Shown here piece after piece: positions 34,761 to 44,270 of a DNA stretch of 64,000 nt. Numbering within the stretch: the stretch's first letter is position 1; the number at the start of each line of letters is the position of its first letter. The position numbers and the translations under genes are program-made. The notes below the pieces were generated by a model that had not been told where the DNA came from, ran no database searches, and was given only the letters and a program-made list of their open reading frames with translations. The DNA comes from Lachnoclostridium sp. GTDB lineage: Bacteria > Bacteroidota > Bacteroidia > Bacteroidales > Muribaculaceae. The stretch spans positions 186,246 through 250,245 of the forward strand of contig JAMPAP010000001.1 in the NCBI GenBank assembly GCA_023667185.1. The letters are read 5' to 3'.

Positions 34761-34814
34761 TTCGATGCCTCCGTCCTCGATTCTCGAGCTCTCGGGTTCT
34801 CGACACTCTACCTC

Positions 34815-34880
34815 AACTAACAACTGACAACTAACGACTAACAACTAATAACTAACGACTAACAACTAACTAACGACTAA
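34815..34880. repeat. (A/G)ACTAAC heptad tract
   Basis: About nine heptads of the type seen at 87-162, ending at the stop codon of sprA. Confidence 0.75.
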
Positions 34881-34882
34881 GG

Positions 34883-37800
34883 TTAGCGGGCGAGGGAGAG
34901 ATTGAGTGTGAAGCCGAAGGAGGAGTTGGTGGTGGGGTAGGAGGTTGAGGAGACTATGGGGGTGTTGACCTGGTGGTCGAAGAACATTCCGAGGGTCAAT
35001 CGCTTTGACATTACGTAGTTAGCGGTGAAGTTGATGTTCATCGTGCGGGTTCCGGATGTTGCCTGAGTGTAGTTTGATTCGATGCGACGTATCAGAGCTT
35101 GGGTCTGCTGGAGAGAGAAGTCGGCATTGAGGGTGAGGTCGTTGCTTACGCCTACGCCTGAGCCTTTCATCTTGAGGAAAGTGTTGAAGCCCACGATCTT
35201 GTATCCGGCGCCGAAGGTGAGGCCCTTGGTGGTGGCCTCAACGACCTGACCGGCTGAAGTGTTGAGGGTTAAGGTACGGCTGTCGCGGTATTCGGCAGAG
35301 AAAGTCATCTCGTTTTTGAGGGTCACGGATGCTCCGATCAGCGGGGCGAATTTCTCGGTGATGGCTACGGAGGAGATGTTGTAGGGTGATGAGGGGATGG
35401 GGTTGCCGGTGAGCTCGTCGAGGATGAAGCCGAGGTCTTTGCCGTCGGCTGTGATCCAGTTGAGGTATGAGGAGTAGGAGCCTACGGAGTAGGTACACTG
35501 GTAGGCATGGGAGAGGGTGAACGACTTGAATATGTTTGCGAGATTGCCTATCTGGATGAGGCCGTCGTAAGTGACGCGCCAGTTGGGGAGGGCATGGGCA
35601 AACGAGGGGAAGGGTGAGAGATATTGCTTGGCGGGGTCAGTGCCGGAGTAAGCCGCGATGAAGGCCGGGATAAGTACGTCAGAGCTTGTGGCGCTGACGG
35701 TACCAACCTCCGGGTTGAACGGATTGCCTGCGTTGACGTTTCCGTTCATGAAGCCGCCGGTGGGATAGTTGAGGCCGGCATATTGGCTCTGGATGCGCTG
35801 TGCGATCAAGGGAATATAGTTGATGAAGTTGTTGAACGCCTCAGAGTTATATCCGTCCTCGGCCTTTGAGCCGCGGAGTGCGGTGGCGATAGCTACATGG
35901 GTCTTGGTATAAGAACCTGACAGAGATGTAGGCATATTCTCATACATGAACTGAGTCTGCTGCGAGCGGTTGTCAGTGCGGTTGGTGGTGAGCAGAATCT
36001 TCAGGCCGCGGATAGGCTCGAGGTTCAGCTCGATATTGAGCTCGTGGGCGTTTGACCAGATGGCAGGTGATGTCTGACCGTCGTCAGTGAGGAGCCAACC
36101 GCGGGCTTTAGCCTTGTCAACGTAGCTCTCGTCAATGAAGCCGAAAGCGAAGTCAAGACCCGGCGACATAGGCCCGTAGCTATTGCTTTGGCCGAAGATG
36201 TTGCCGATGTCGGGACGGAACAGAGGGAGTGATAGCGAGCGCGTGTTGCGATAACGTATCGAGGCGTTACGCGGACTCATGACAAGGCGTGTGGCATACT
36301 CGCCGATATTTCGCCATATCGACTTCTCGTCCTTGAGATTCTCTTCGATGGTGAATTTCAGCATCTTGTCGCCGCGGGTGGTGATTGATATGGTATTGGG
36401 GTCAACCACGGTGTGAGCCACGGTGAAAGGCTTGCCATCAGAGGTTGTGGCCTTGACGGTGACCTTACGGGTGCGGAGGTTATGCTTGATGGTCAGCGAT
36501 GTATCAGGTAGCAGGGCGTAGGAGCGCTCAAACTTCTTGGGCTTGCGCTGCGTGGTCTTGGCGTTGCGTCGCGAGGCGAAGCGCTTGTTGACCTCCTTGG
36601 TGAAGGAGAACTTATTGTAGATAGTCTCAAAGTTGATGCGGCCGTCAGCGTTCCATACAGCCTGGCTTGCCACGGTGTTACCCATGGAGATGCCGTCGAC
36701 TTCAGCGCCGCGGTCCCAGCGATAGGTAGCGTTGTAGGAAACCGAGCCATTGAGCCAGTCAAGGATAGGGATGCGCGAGAAGGGTGCCTTGTAGCTTGCC
36801 ACGAAAGTCTGGTTATAGCTCCAGGGGGTACCCATCGAGAGAATGGACTGCCATACGGTGTCCTTCCACTCGCGGTAACGGTCAGGGAACAGCTTCTTGT
36901 TGACCGCGCCTACTGTCTCTTCGATGCGGGCCGAGGTATTGGAGTTGAAGCTCAGGGAGATCGACTTGGTGAGATTCCAGTTGACTGACAGCTGACGATC
37001 CCAGAGGAAGTTTTTGCTTACCGAGACAGGGAGCTGGAAGTAGACGTCAGTCTCCGAGCGCGTCTGCTGCTCGTAGTAGTAACGCGACATCGTGGTAAGG
37101 AACTGGATGGAGTTAGGCAGCCAGTTTAGCTCCCATTCCTTGACAAACTTCAGGTTTTTATTCTTGCTCTTGATGAAGCCGAATGGTTTCCAGCCCTTGA
37201 TGTAAGGAGAGTAAGAATACTGGAATGAGCCACGATAGTCGTTGGTGTTTTCATACTCGGTGGTGGGGTCAGACTTTGCCTGCTTGTTGAAGGAGAAATT
37301 GAAGGTAAAGTTGGCCGGATCCCAGGGCATGGGGTTCTTGGAGCGGACGTCGAAGTTAAGGCCCGAGATCGAGAATGACTTTATGGTGGAGTTTTCGATA
37401 GCGTAATTCTTGATCGAGTCCTTCTCATGCTTGGTAGCGGCGGCATCGAGGGCATCCTTGAGGAGGACGTCCTGATCGAGAGGGTTGTATTTCGGCGAGG
37501 TCTTCTCCTTGGAGTAAGAATAAAAGATAGGCGCCTTCAGCTTGGCTGCAGCGGGGAGGAAACGGCCGGCATCCACCTGCACGGCAAAGTTGTATTGCTC
37601 GTAGTCATCGAGGCGGCGCTGGTTGAGTGACTGGTCAACGCTACCGAAGCCGGCAGTCTCGATATGAGTGCCGAAGTTGAGGGTGGCGAGGTCAGATACG
37701 CCGAGGTTTACATTAGCCTTAGCAGCCCATCCGCCTTCGCTATTGAAGTCAGTCACCTTCAGCTCGTTCAGCCAAACGATACCATCCTTTGTGGTGCTCG

Positions 37801-40800
37801 AATTGTTACGGACGCCGACGAGCATCACGCGGATGTCGCTCAGCGACGGGTTACCGATCACGGCCATGCGGTTGCGCTCGTTTTCGGGGTCGCGTCCGGT
37901 GTAAAGCGTGGCAAAACCTACGCCGGGGACATTTTCGCTCTTGGCCGTGTTGCGCTCCTTCTTCAGGTCGACAAGCGACTGAAGATCAACGTCGAGAAAG
38001 TTGTTGCGCGGCCACACCTTATAGCGGTCAGTTGCATCGTCAGAATATGAGCCGGGAGGGGTAAGTTCGAGGGGCACCTCGTATTCGTAGTAGTTGCTCT
38101 TGACGTCAGAGCCGAGGCGCACAAACACTGAAAGTTCGCCTGATTTAAGATTCGTCAGGTCATCGATGAGCTTTTCAGCGTGCACCCACATCTGCAGGCG
38201 TTTGTAGTTGCGCAGGTCGAGCTGAGTGTTCTTGTAGACGCCTCGACCGTCGCCCGCGCGCAGGCCTACGACTTTCATTGACATAGACTGCTCGTTGAGC
38301 TGCACGATCTGGCTCTGGCCGGGGTCAGAGATACGGGTCACGCCCGGAGGGAGCACATAGTTGACCGGCTCGCGCTTGGCATTCTCCTCGATGTTGACTA
38401 CCGAGATGTCGAGTTCGCCTTCGGCGGGAGAGTCAGAGCGGCTGTTGAGGTTGAAATCGTAGGTACGCCACTCGCCGCGCACGAGTTCGAAGGTGGCGAA
38501 ACGCAGGTGGGTGGTCTTCTTGAACCCGGTCATGAACATACGGGCGAAGCGGATGGTGGAGAAGTCGTTGATGTTGCCCACCACCTTCTCGTAGGCCGTC
38601 AAGGGTATCTTAAACTGATACCATACGACCTCTTGCGGCTCGGCGTTGATGGCCGTAACGTAGCTCACCTGCTTGTCAGTGATGAAGTTTTTGCCCACTT
38701 CGAGGTCCTCGGGGCGGATTGAGACGCGATACTGGAAGTAGCGCTCGTATTCGTTAAGGGTATTGTCCTGGTTGATATCCTCGACATCAGGGAGGCTGCG
38801 TGACGACTGATATAGGGCGTCAGGAGCGTCCTCGGGCGAAAGCGAGTTGCCTTCGACGCCGTTGTAATGCTTGTAACGCTCGAGGATGGAGGCGCGGCTC
38901 TCGTCATACTGATAAGAGCGGTAGAAGTGGTAATTATCGCCCGCGGGGTCGTTGAAAGCCGAGAAGGGGTCAGCCTGCATTGATTCGATTGCCGAGGGGG
39001 AGAGCTTCTGGCGGAGACCATCGAGGTAATCCTTATAAGAGGAGAAGTCGTATTCCATCTCGTTAGGGAGACCGTCGAGACCGACGTCCTGTACGCGGCG
39101 CGATGATGAATTGTTGTCAAAGGCGTAAGTCAGAGAGTTTTGCGATGAAACGCGACCCCACGCCGTCTCGCGAAGATACTGGTCGTCGCCGTCAAAGGGG
39201 ATACCGTTCTCGTAGCTCTTCAGACCATCTTTGAGGATATCTTCTGACACCTCGCCAAAGTTGATGTAGAGGTCGCCACCCTCGTAGTTGGGATTCTCGG
39301 GATCAAGGAATGGCGACAGCATCCAGAACTGGAGGTACTCGATGTTAGACTGCTCGAAGTTGGTATTATCCATCTTGCGCATAATACCGCCCCAGCGCTT
39401 CTCGGGATTGAGGAGATTGCCCTGGTCGTCAATGTTAGTAGCGTCAAGGTTGTAGGGGCCGCGCTCCTCGGGGTAGAACGAGAGGTTGAGGGTCTGAATG
39501 GTATTTGACTCGCCGTAAGTGAGCTGGCGTCCGGGGAAGATTTCGCGGGAGGTCACTTCGCGGACGTAGGGATTGTTGAGCTGGGCGTAGTCGCTCTTGA
39601 TGTAACCTGGGCAGAGCGAGGAGTTGCGCGCCGTGAACATACGGTCGATATAGTTCCACGCCAGGAGGGCGCGGTTTTTGCCATAGTCGACATTGTTGCT
39701 AAGCCCTGCCTCCGGGAAGAGCGCATCAGGCGAAGGATCCCAGGGGGTAGAGGCCAGGAACCAGGAGTAGGGCGAGCGGAGGTCGATGCCTATCTGGGTT
39801 GACTCGAAGTCGTCGATAAATGATGAGCCCTTGTTGGTTCCGGTCTTTTGGGCATGGGGTACCAGCTGGGCAAATTCAGCCTGGACGCTCAGGGTAGAGG
39901 GCTGGGTGGCGGTGACGGTGGGAATCTTGTTGACAAGATTTGTAAGCCACATGAAGTCAGTGTTATAATTGAGGTTAAGACCCCACATGGTGTTGTTGAT
40001 AACCTCGTCGCCGATGTTAACTTTCTCGGTAAGAGCCTTCTCGGAGAAGTGGAGGATAGTGGCACCGACGTTGAAATTCTTGTTGAACTTATAGTTGAGG
40101 TCGAGGCCGAGGAGTGTCTTGCGCTGGGTGGAGTAGAGCGACTGGTTTTCCATCGTCACTGAGATACTCTGGCCTGAGTCAATGATGCTCTGGTTGGTAA
40201 TAGTGACGATACCCATGGCGTAATCCACGGTATAGTCGCTGTTTTCGATGAGCTGGACGCCGCCGGCCATGACGATGACTGATCCTCGGGGCACGTTCAT
40301 GGCGTTGAGGCGAATCTGCGAGCCTGACGAGGCCTGGTATTTACCGGTGAGGACAAACTTATTCTTGTCGGCAAACTGGCGCGCTACCACTAAAGTAGAG
40401 TCGTAAAGCTCCTGGTAGACATACTTTTCGGCAAGAGCCGGGTCAGAGATCTTGCTGCGCAGGTGAGAGCCGAACGGTTCGACAACCGGGAATATGATTT
40501 TACCCGTAGAAGATATCACCGTGTAGCCCTCGATGAAGTCGAAGAAACCGTCGGGGTTAGAGGCCTCGTTGGAGTCGATGCGGTCAAGGTTCATCACCTG
40601 AAGCAGCGGCTGGTTAGAGATGCCGGGGACGGGGAGGTAATTGATTTCCGTACCGGTGGTGTCGCTCAGGTACTTGATATTGAGCCGGAAGTTGGACTTC
40701 TGAATCTGGTAAGCGCCGAGCGAGTAGACGTTTTTCATCATGAGGTCCCACATCGGCTGCTTAGTATCCACGGTGGTGGATTTCAACATCTTGACGTAGA

Positions 40801-42322
40801 TTGACTGCTCGGTGGATGTGATGTCGCTTGAGAACTCACCTACCTGATACACCTGACCATTATATGTGTACTCGTATGCCACGCCGAGCACCTCGTCAGC
40901 GTTGAGTGAAGTCTTGATGGAGATGTAGCCCAGAGTGGAGTTGAGGGTGTATTCTGAGGAGGTCAGCTGGCGGGCCGACTCGATTTTCTCATAATCAGTA
41001 CCGCCTTCGATACCGTAAGCCGACAGAGGTTCGAGAGCCTGCGTTACAGTGTTGATATTACGGGCGTTAGGGAAGTCGGTCTTGATGACTGACAGCAGGT
41101 TGTTTGACGAGTTGGATGGCACCGGCGTGCTTGGATTAGGAGTCCAGTAGTTGTTGGCCAGGTGAGTGCTTTCGCCTATATCCTCGAAAGCCACGAGGTT
41201 ACGTGACTGATTGAAATTGCTGTTCTTATTGGTGACCCACACCTCGATGCGGGTGATCTTGATACCCGATGAAACGAACGGCAGTTTGGATGCAAAGCGG
41301 TCGTAGTTGTCGCGGAAGTAGTGGGCAAGGAAGAAGTGGCGGTTTTGGTCGTAGTTGTCCACCTTGATAGAGAAGTCAGTGGTCTGCACGCCGCCTTTGG
41401 TGTTAACTGATTGCGATTCAGAATTTTGCTGCGACACTAAAGCTGTGGCTGTCAGTTTGCCGAATTGCAGCTTCGTCTTGATACCGAATAGCGCCGTGCT
41501 ACCTCTGATGAGCGACGATCCGGTGGTCATTGACACGTTACCGGCCTCGATATTCTTCACGATGTCGTCCTCATGCCCCTCGTAGGCCAGCTTAAGATTC
41601 TTGGAGTCAAAGTCGAAGGTAGCATCAGTATTATATGTCATGTTAAACTTCAGGCGGTCGCCGACGCTTGCTGCGATGGTAGCCTGGATTTTTTGGTCGA
41701 AGTCGAAGAACGTCTTGCGGCGGTTGGTGAGCGAAAGAGCCGGATTGTCAGTCTTGTTAGACTTTATGCCGGTGGAGATCTGGATAGAACCCTGCGTCTT
41801 GAGCTGCACGCCACCGGGGCCGAAGATCTTCTCCAGCGGGCCGAGGGCGAAATTCATGTCGAGGATGTTGAAAGGCTCCTTATCCTTCTGGCTGACAGCC
41901 TCAGAGTTACGTGTACGGAAATACTCCTGCATCTGGCGGCGCGTGATCCAGTCGTTATACTGCTCGGCCGAGAGGAAGAAAGGCGTCACTATATCGCTTT
42001 CGCCCAGGCGTGTACGGATCACGTAGCATCCATTCTCGGGGTCATATTCAGCTTGGGTAGTGATGTTGGAGGGGGTGGAAAGGTCGGCGGCAAACTCCTC
42101 GGCAAGGAGATCCTCGTAAGACTGCGGAAAGGCCTGCTGCACCGGGAAAGGCAGCATGATCGAGTCAGCCGGCGGTATGGCCGGAGCAGGCATCACCGGG
42201 GCAGGGGGCGTGAATCCCGGGGTGACATACTGCGCCCTGAGATTCGCGTCTGACATCAGAAACAGGAAGATAAACAGCCCTGATACAAGTGATAATGAGA
42301 TATGTAACTTCTTCCGAGTCAA
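34883..42322 (-). CDS. sprA: type IX secretion outer-membrane translocon SprA/Sov
   Basis: This 2479-residue protein is close to the 2400-2500 residues of Flavobacterium SprA and Porphyromonas Sov. An N-terminal signal segment (LHISLSLVSGLFIFLFLMS) precedes a long series of outer-membrane beta-strands, with SprA-type segments such as FDFDQKIQATIAASVGDRLK, GNVSMTTGSSLIRGSTALFG and ESTQIGIDLRSPYSWF. The C-terminus NSSFGFTLNLSLAR fits a barrel strand. SprA forms a giant single-chain pore through which folded CTD-bearing cargo leaves the periplasm. The only plausible start is TTG 42322; the first ATG lies after the hydrophobic core of the signal segment. It follows ruvA, a neighbour conserved in Bacteroidota. 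Confidence 0.95.
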   Translation of the reverse strand: MTRKKLHISLSLVSGLFIFLFLMSDANLRAQYVTPGFTPPAPVMPAPAIPPADSIMLPFPVQQAFPQSYEDLLAEEFAADLSTPSNITTQAEYDPENGCYVIRTRLGESDIVTPFFLSAEQYNDWITRRQMQEYFRTRNSEAVSQKDKEPFNILDMNFALGPLEKIFGPGGVQLKTQGSIQISTGIKSNKTDNPALSLTNRRKTFFDFDQKIQATIAASVGDRLKFNMTYNTDATFDFDSKNLKLAYEGHEDDIVKNIEAGNVSMTTGSSLIRGSTALFGIKTKLQFGKLTATALVSQQNSESQSVNTKGGVQTTDFSIKVDNYDQNRHFFLAHYFRDNYDRFASKLPFVSSGIKITRIEVWVTNKNSNFNQSRNLVAFEDIGESTHLANNYWTPNPSTPVPSNSSNNLLSVIKTDFPNARNINTVTQALEPLSAYGIEGGTDYEKIESARQLTSSEYTLNSTLGYISIKTSLNADEVLGVAYEYTYNGQVYQVGEFSSDITSTEQSIYVKMLKSTTVDTKQPMWDLMMKNVYSLGAYQIQKSNFRLNIKYLSDTTGTEINYLPVPGISNQPLLQVMNLDRIDSNEASNPDGFFDFIEGYTVISSTGKIIFPVVEPFGSHLRSKISDPALAEKYVYQELYDSTLVVARQFADKNKFVLTGKYQASSGSQIRLNAMNVPRGSVIVMAGGVQLIENSDYTVDYAMGIVTITNQSIIDSGQSISVTMENQSLYSTQRKTLLGLDLNYKFNKNFNVGATILHFSEKALTEKVNIGDEVINNTMWGLNLNYNTDFMWLTNLVNKIPTVTATQPSTLSVQAEFAQLVPHAQKTGTNKGSSFIDDFESTQIGIDLRSPYSWFLASTPWDPSPDALFPEAGLSNNVDYGKNRALLAWNYIDRMFTARNSSLCPGYIKSDYAQLNNPYVREVTSREIFPGRQLTYGESNTIQTLNLSFYPEERGPYNLDATNIDDQGNLLNPEKRWGGIMRKMDNTNFEQSNIEYLQFWMLSPFLDPENPNYEGGDLYINFGEVSEDILKDGLKSYENGIPFDGDDQYLRETAWGRVSSQNSLTYAFDNNSSSRRVQDVGLDGLPNEMEYDFSSYKDYLDGLRQKLSPSAIESMQADPFSAFNDPAGDNYHFYRSYQYDESRASILERYKHYNGVEGNSLSPEDAPDALYQSSRSLPDVEDINQDNTLNEYERYFQYRVSIRPEDLEVGKNFITDKQVSYVTAINAEPQEVVWYQFKIPLTAYEKVVGNINDFSTIRFARMFMTGFKKTTHLRFATFELVRGEWRTYDFNLNSRSDSPAEGELDISVVNIEENAKREPVNYVLPPGVTRISDPGQSQIVQLNEQSMSMKVVGLRAGDGRGVYKNTQLDLRNYKRLQMWVHAEKLIDDLTNLKSGELSVFVRLGSDVKSNYYEYEVPLELTPPGSYSDDATDRYKVWPRNNFLDVDLQSLVDLKKERNTAKSENVPGVGFATLYTGRDPENERNRMAVIGNPSLSDIRVMLVGVRNNSSTTKDGIVWLNELKVTDFNSEGGWAAKANVNLGVSDLATLNFGTHIETAGFGSVDQSLNQRRLDDYEQYNFAVQVDAGRFLPAAAKLKAPIFYSYSKEKTSPKYNPLDQDVLLKDALDAAATKHEKDSIKNYAIENSTIKSFSISGLNFDVRSKNPMPWDPANFTFNFSFNKQAKSDPTTEYENTNDYRGSFQYSYSPYIKGWKPFGFIKSKNKNLKFVKEWELNWLPNSIQFLTTMSRYYYEQQTRSETDVYFQLPVSVSKNFLWDRQLSVNWNLTKSISLSFNSNTSARIEETVGAVNKKLFPDRYREWKDTVWQSILSMGTPWSYNQTFVASYKAPFSRIPILDWLNGSVSYNATYRWDRGAEVDGISMGNTVASQAVWNADGRINFETIYNKFSFTKEVNKRFASRRNAKTTQRKPKKFERSYALLPDTSLTIKHNLRTRKVTVKATTSDGKPFTVAHTVVDPNTISITTRGDKMLKFTIEENLKDEKSIWRNIGEYATRLVMSPRNASIRYRNTRSLSLPLFRPDIGNIFGQSNSYGPMSPGLDFAFGFIDESYVDKAKARGWLLTDDGQTSPAIWSNAHELNIELNLEPIRGLKILLTTNRTDNRSQQTQFMYENMPTSLSGSYTKTHVAIATALRGSKAEDGYNSEAFNNFINYIPLIAQRIQSQYAGLNYPTGGFMNGNVNAGNPFNPEVGTVSATSSDVLIPAFIAAYSGTDPAKQYLSPFPSFAHALPNWRVTYDGLIQIGNLANIFKSFTLSHAYQCTYSVGSYSSYLNWITADGKDLGFILDELTGNPIPSSPYNISSVAITEKFAPLIGASVTLKNEMTFSAEYRDSRTLTLNTSAGQVVEATTKGLTFGAGYKIVGFNTFLKMKGSGVGVSNDLTLNADFSLQQTQALIRRIESNYTQATSGTRTMNINFTANYVMSKRLTLGMFFDHQVNTPIVSSTSYPTTNSSFGFTLNLSLAR

Positions 42323-42394
42323 CAGTCAAATAAGGTTTATGGGCTTGCCGGCATACGGGGTTTTGGGAAAACCACGTGTACTGACACGCACCGA

Positions 42395-42991
42395 CTACAT
42401 CATGGTCAGCGCCTTCTTGATGGCCTGTTCGACAGTGACGAGCGGGTCAGCATTGAAGATTTTAGCCAAAACCTTGCCGGCCTGCTGTTTGGGGAACCCG
42501 AGCATGACGAGAGCTGCAAGAGCTTCATCGATAGTCTCGTTGTACGTCGCAGCGTTGACACTTAATGATAACGTTGAATCACTCGGTTTTATTTTATCCT
42601 TAAGGTCTACAATTATTCTTTGAGCCGTTTTTAGACCGATACCCTTGACATTTTTCAGGCGGGCATAGTCACCGTTGAGGATCACCTGCTCCAGCTCGGC
42701 CGGAGCAAATGACGACAGAATCATGCGTGCCGTATTGGCACCGACGCCCGATACACCCGTCAGAGCCCTGAACAGGTCGCGCTCCGCAGCGGTAGCAAAA
42801 CCGAAGAACGTCCATGCATCCTCGCGGATTATCTCCTGCACAAGAAGCTGCACGTCAGAGCCTTCGGCCGTAGATTCAAGAGCCGAAAACGTAGTCAGGG
42901 AAATATTGATCATATAGCCGACGCCTGCGGCTTCGATCACTACATAGGCCGGATTGAGCTCGCGGCGAAGTCCGTGGATAAATTCGTACAT
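42395..42991 (-). CDS. ruvA: Holliday junction branch migration protein RuvA
   Basis: The 198-residue protein binds four-way junctions as a tetramer and loads RuvB. The N-terminal OB domain (MYEFIHGLRRELNPAYVVIEA), the two helix-hairpin-helix motifs (LTGVSGVGANTARMILS and VKGIGLKTAQRIIVDLKDK) and a C-terminal RuvB-binding domain are present. Only eight bases separate the ATG from MITE copy C, so the native promoter has been displaced or replaced. sprA lies 72 bp downstream. Confidence 0.96.
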   Translation of the reverse strand: MYEFIHGLRRELNPAYVVIEAAGVGYMINISLTTFSALESTAEGSDVQLLVQEIIREDAWTFFGFATAAERDLFRALTGVSGVGANTARMILSSFAPAELEQVILNGDYARLKNVKGIGLKTAQRIIVDLKDKIKPSDSTLSLSVNAATYNETIDEALAALVMLGFPKQQAGKVLAKIFNADPLVTVEQAIKKALTMM

Positions 42992-42999
42992 CTGATTAA

Positions 43000-43158
43000 G
43001 TGACGATTAAAAAATAAGTTGGTAAAATTTTCGTAATGTTATTTTTGAAGATTTGCTTTTGAACAAATATGAGTTTAGTGAACTAAATGATTATTTGGAA
43101 AAAGTGAAGATTCATAAATAACATAGAAAAGTTTACCAAGTTATTTTTTAATCGTCAC
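43000..43158. mobile_element. MITE-like palindromic element, copy C
   Basis: This 159-bp copy is inverted relative to copies A and B. Ends are GTGACGATTAAAAAATAAG and its inverse, flanked by TTAA on both sides. At its centre TTTAGTGAACTAAA replaces the TTTAGCGAGCTAAA form, a two-base paired change that keeps the palindrome. It lies in the divergent promoter region between ruvA and the pseudouridine synthase gene. Confidence 0.88.
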
Positions 43159-43197
43159 TTAATTTTCAACAAAGGTAATAATTATATCGAAAAGTTG

Positions 43198-43205
43198 TAC
43201 TTTTG
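43198..43205 (+). promoter_or_regulatory. -7 box of the pseudouridine synthase gene
   Basis: TACTTTTG, an exact consensus, 18 nt before ATG 43224. The -33 position falls just outside the MITE and shows no TTTG. Confidence 0.5.
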
Positions 43206-43223
43206 CAACAAAAAAGAGAACTT

Positions 43224-43934
43224 ATGCAAGTAGTCTACGAGGATAACCACATTATTATAATAAATAAGCAGCCCGGCGAGATAGTGCAGGGCGATAAGAC
43301 CGGCGATGAGCCTTTGGTGGAGACAGTAAAGCGCTGGATTAAAGAAAAGTATGCCAAGCCGGGAAATGTATTCCTTGGCGTGGTACACAGACTTGACCGC
43401 CCCGTAGGAGGGCTGGTGGTGTTTGCCAAGACCTCCAAGGCTCTTGCGAGGATGAACGAGATGTTTCGTAACGGCGAAATCAAGAAGACCTACTGGGCGC
43501 TGATCCGTAACCTCCCGTCACAGCCCGAGGCACGCCTTACACATTATATTACTACCACCGAGCGCAACAACAAATCCTACGCCTCACCTACGCCCAAGCC
43601 CGGAGCCAAGCAAGCCGTGCTCACTTACCGCCATCTTGCCTCCGGCGACCGCTACCATCTGCTCGAAGTCAACCTCGAGACCGGCCGCAAGCATCAGATC
43701 CGTGTCCAGCTCTCGGCCATAGGATCGCCCATCAAAGGCGATCTTAAGTATGGCGACAAGCGCTCCAACCCTGACGGCAGCATCTCGCTGATGGCTCGTC
43801 GCATTCAATTCATCCACCCCGTATCCGGCAAAGAGATCGACGTCACCGCCCCCCTCCCCGACGATCCCCTCTGGCAAGCCTTCGCCAACATTGGAAATGA
43901 GAGGGATGAGAAAAGTGATGTGATGGCAGAATAG
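43224..43934 (+). CDS. RluA-family pseudouridine synthase
   Basis: The 236-residue enzyme isomerises uridine in structured RNA. The catalytic motif is VVHRLDRPVGGLVVFAKTS with the Asp intact; the usual T-S of HRLDxxTSG reads V-G. NLETGRKHQIRVQLS and a typical C-terminal segment follow. No S4 domain is present, so it is a short RluA-type enzyme; the modified site (rRNA or tRNA) cannot be told. An in-frame TTG at 43203 gives a longer frame, but ATG 43224 fits the promoter and the family start. Confidence 0.9.
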   Translation: MQVVYEDNHIIIINKQPGEIVQGDKTGDEPLVETVKRWIKEKYAKPGNVFLGVVHRLDRPVGGLVVFAKTSKALARMNEMFRNGEIKKTYWALIRNLPSQPEARLTHYITTTERNNKSYASPTPKPGAKQAVLTYRHLASGDRYHLLEVNLETGRKHQIRVQLSAIGSPIKGDLKYGDKRSNPDGSISLMARRIQFIHPVSGKEIDVTAPLPDDPLWQAFANIGNERDEKSDVMAE

Positions 43935-44232
43935 CGCCCTGACAGGCGCGTTTGTGGGATGGGACTGTATCTACCGCAGGCCGGCAGAGCCGGCACAGCG
44001 GTTATGTAGAGAATCGCCCTAAAGGGCTTGATATTAGCTTATTGTTTTAAATTAGAACATTATATAATATGTGGGATGATTGATTGGATGCAAAGTTACA
44101 GTAATAGAATAACAGCGGGTGACCATTGTGGCAATATGGTGTGCTATTAATAATCAGAGGTGGATGTCGAACAAATGGCGGGGGAGATTGTTAATATCTT
44201 TGTAGAATAGGTGAAGTTTTCCAAAATATTTC
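43935..44232. other. gene-free stretch with small hairpins
   Basis: No gene is seen here. Three stem-forming pieces follow the pseudouridine synthase stop: GCGCCCTGACAGGCGC, ACCGCAG-GCCGGC-AGA-GCCGGC, and GCCCTAAAGGGC, resembling the dispersed hairpin repeats. A plus-strand TATCTTTG at about 44191-44198 has no gene start close by. Confidence 0.5.
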
Positions 44233-44240
44233 TACCTTTG
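44233..44240 (+). promoter_or_regulatory. -7 box upstream of tdk
   Basis: TACCTTTG, an exact consensus, 30 nt before ATG 44271. No -33 box at the right spacing. Confidence 0.5.
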
Positions 44241-44270
44241 CTATACATTTTTTCAACACTCATCAGCATT

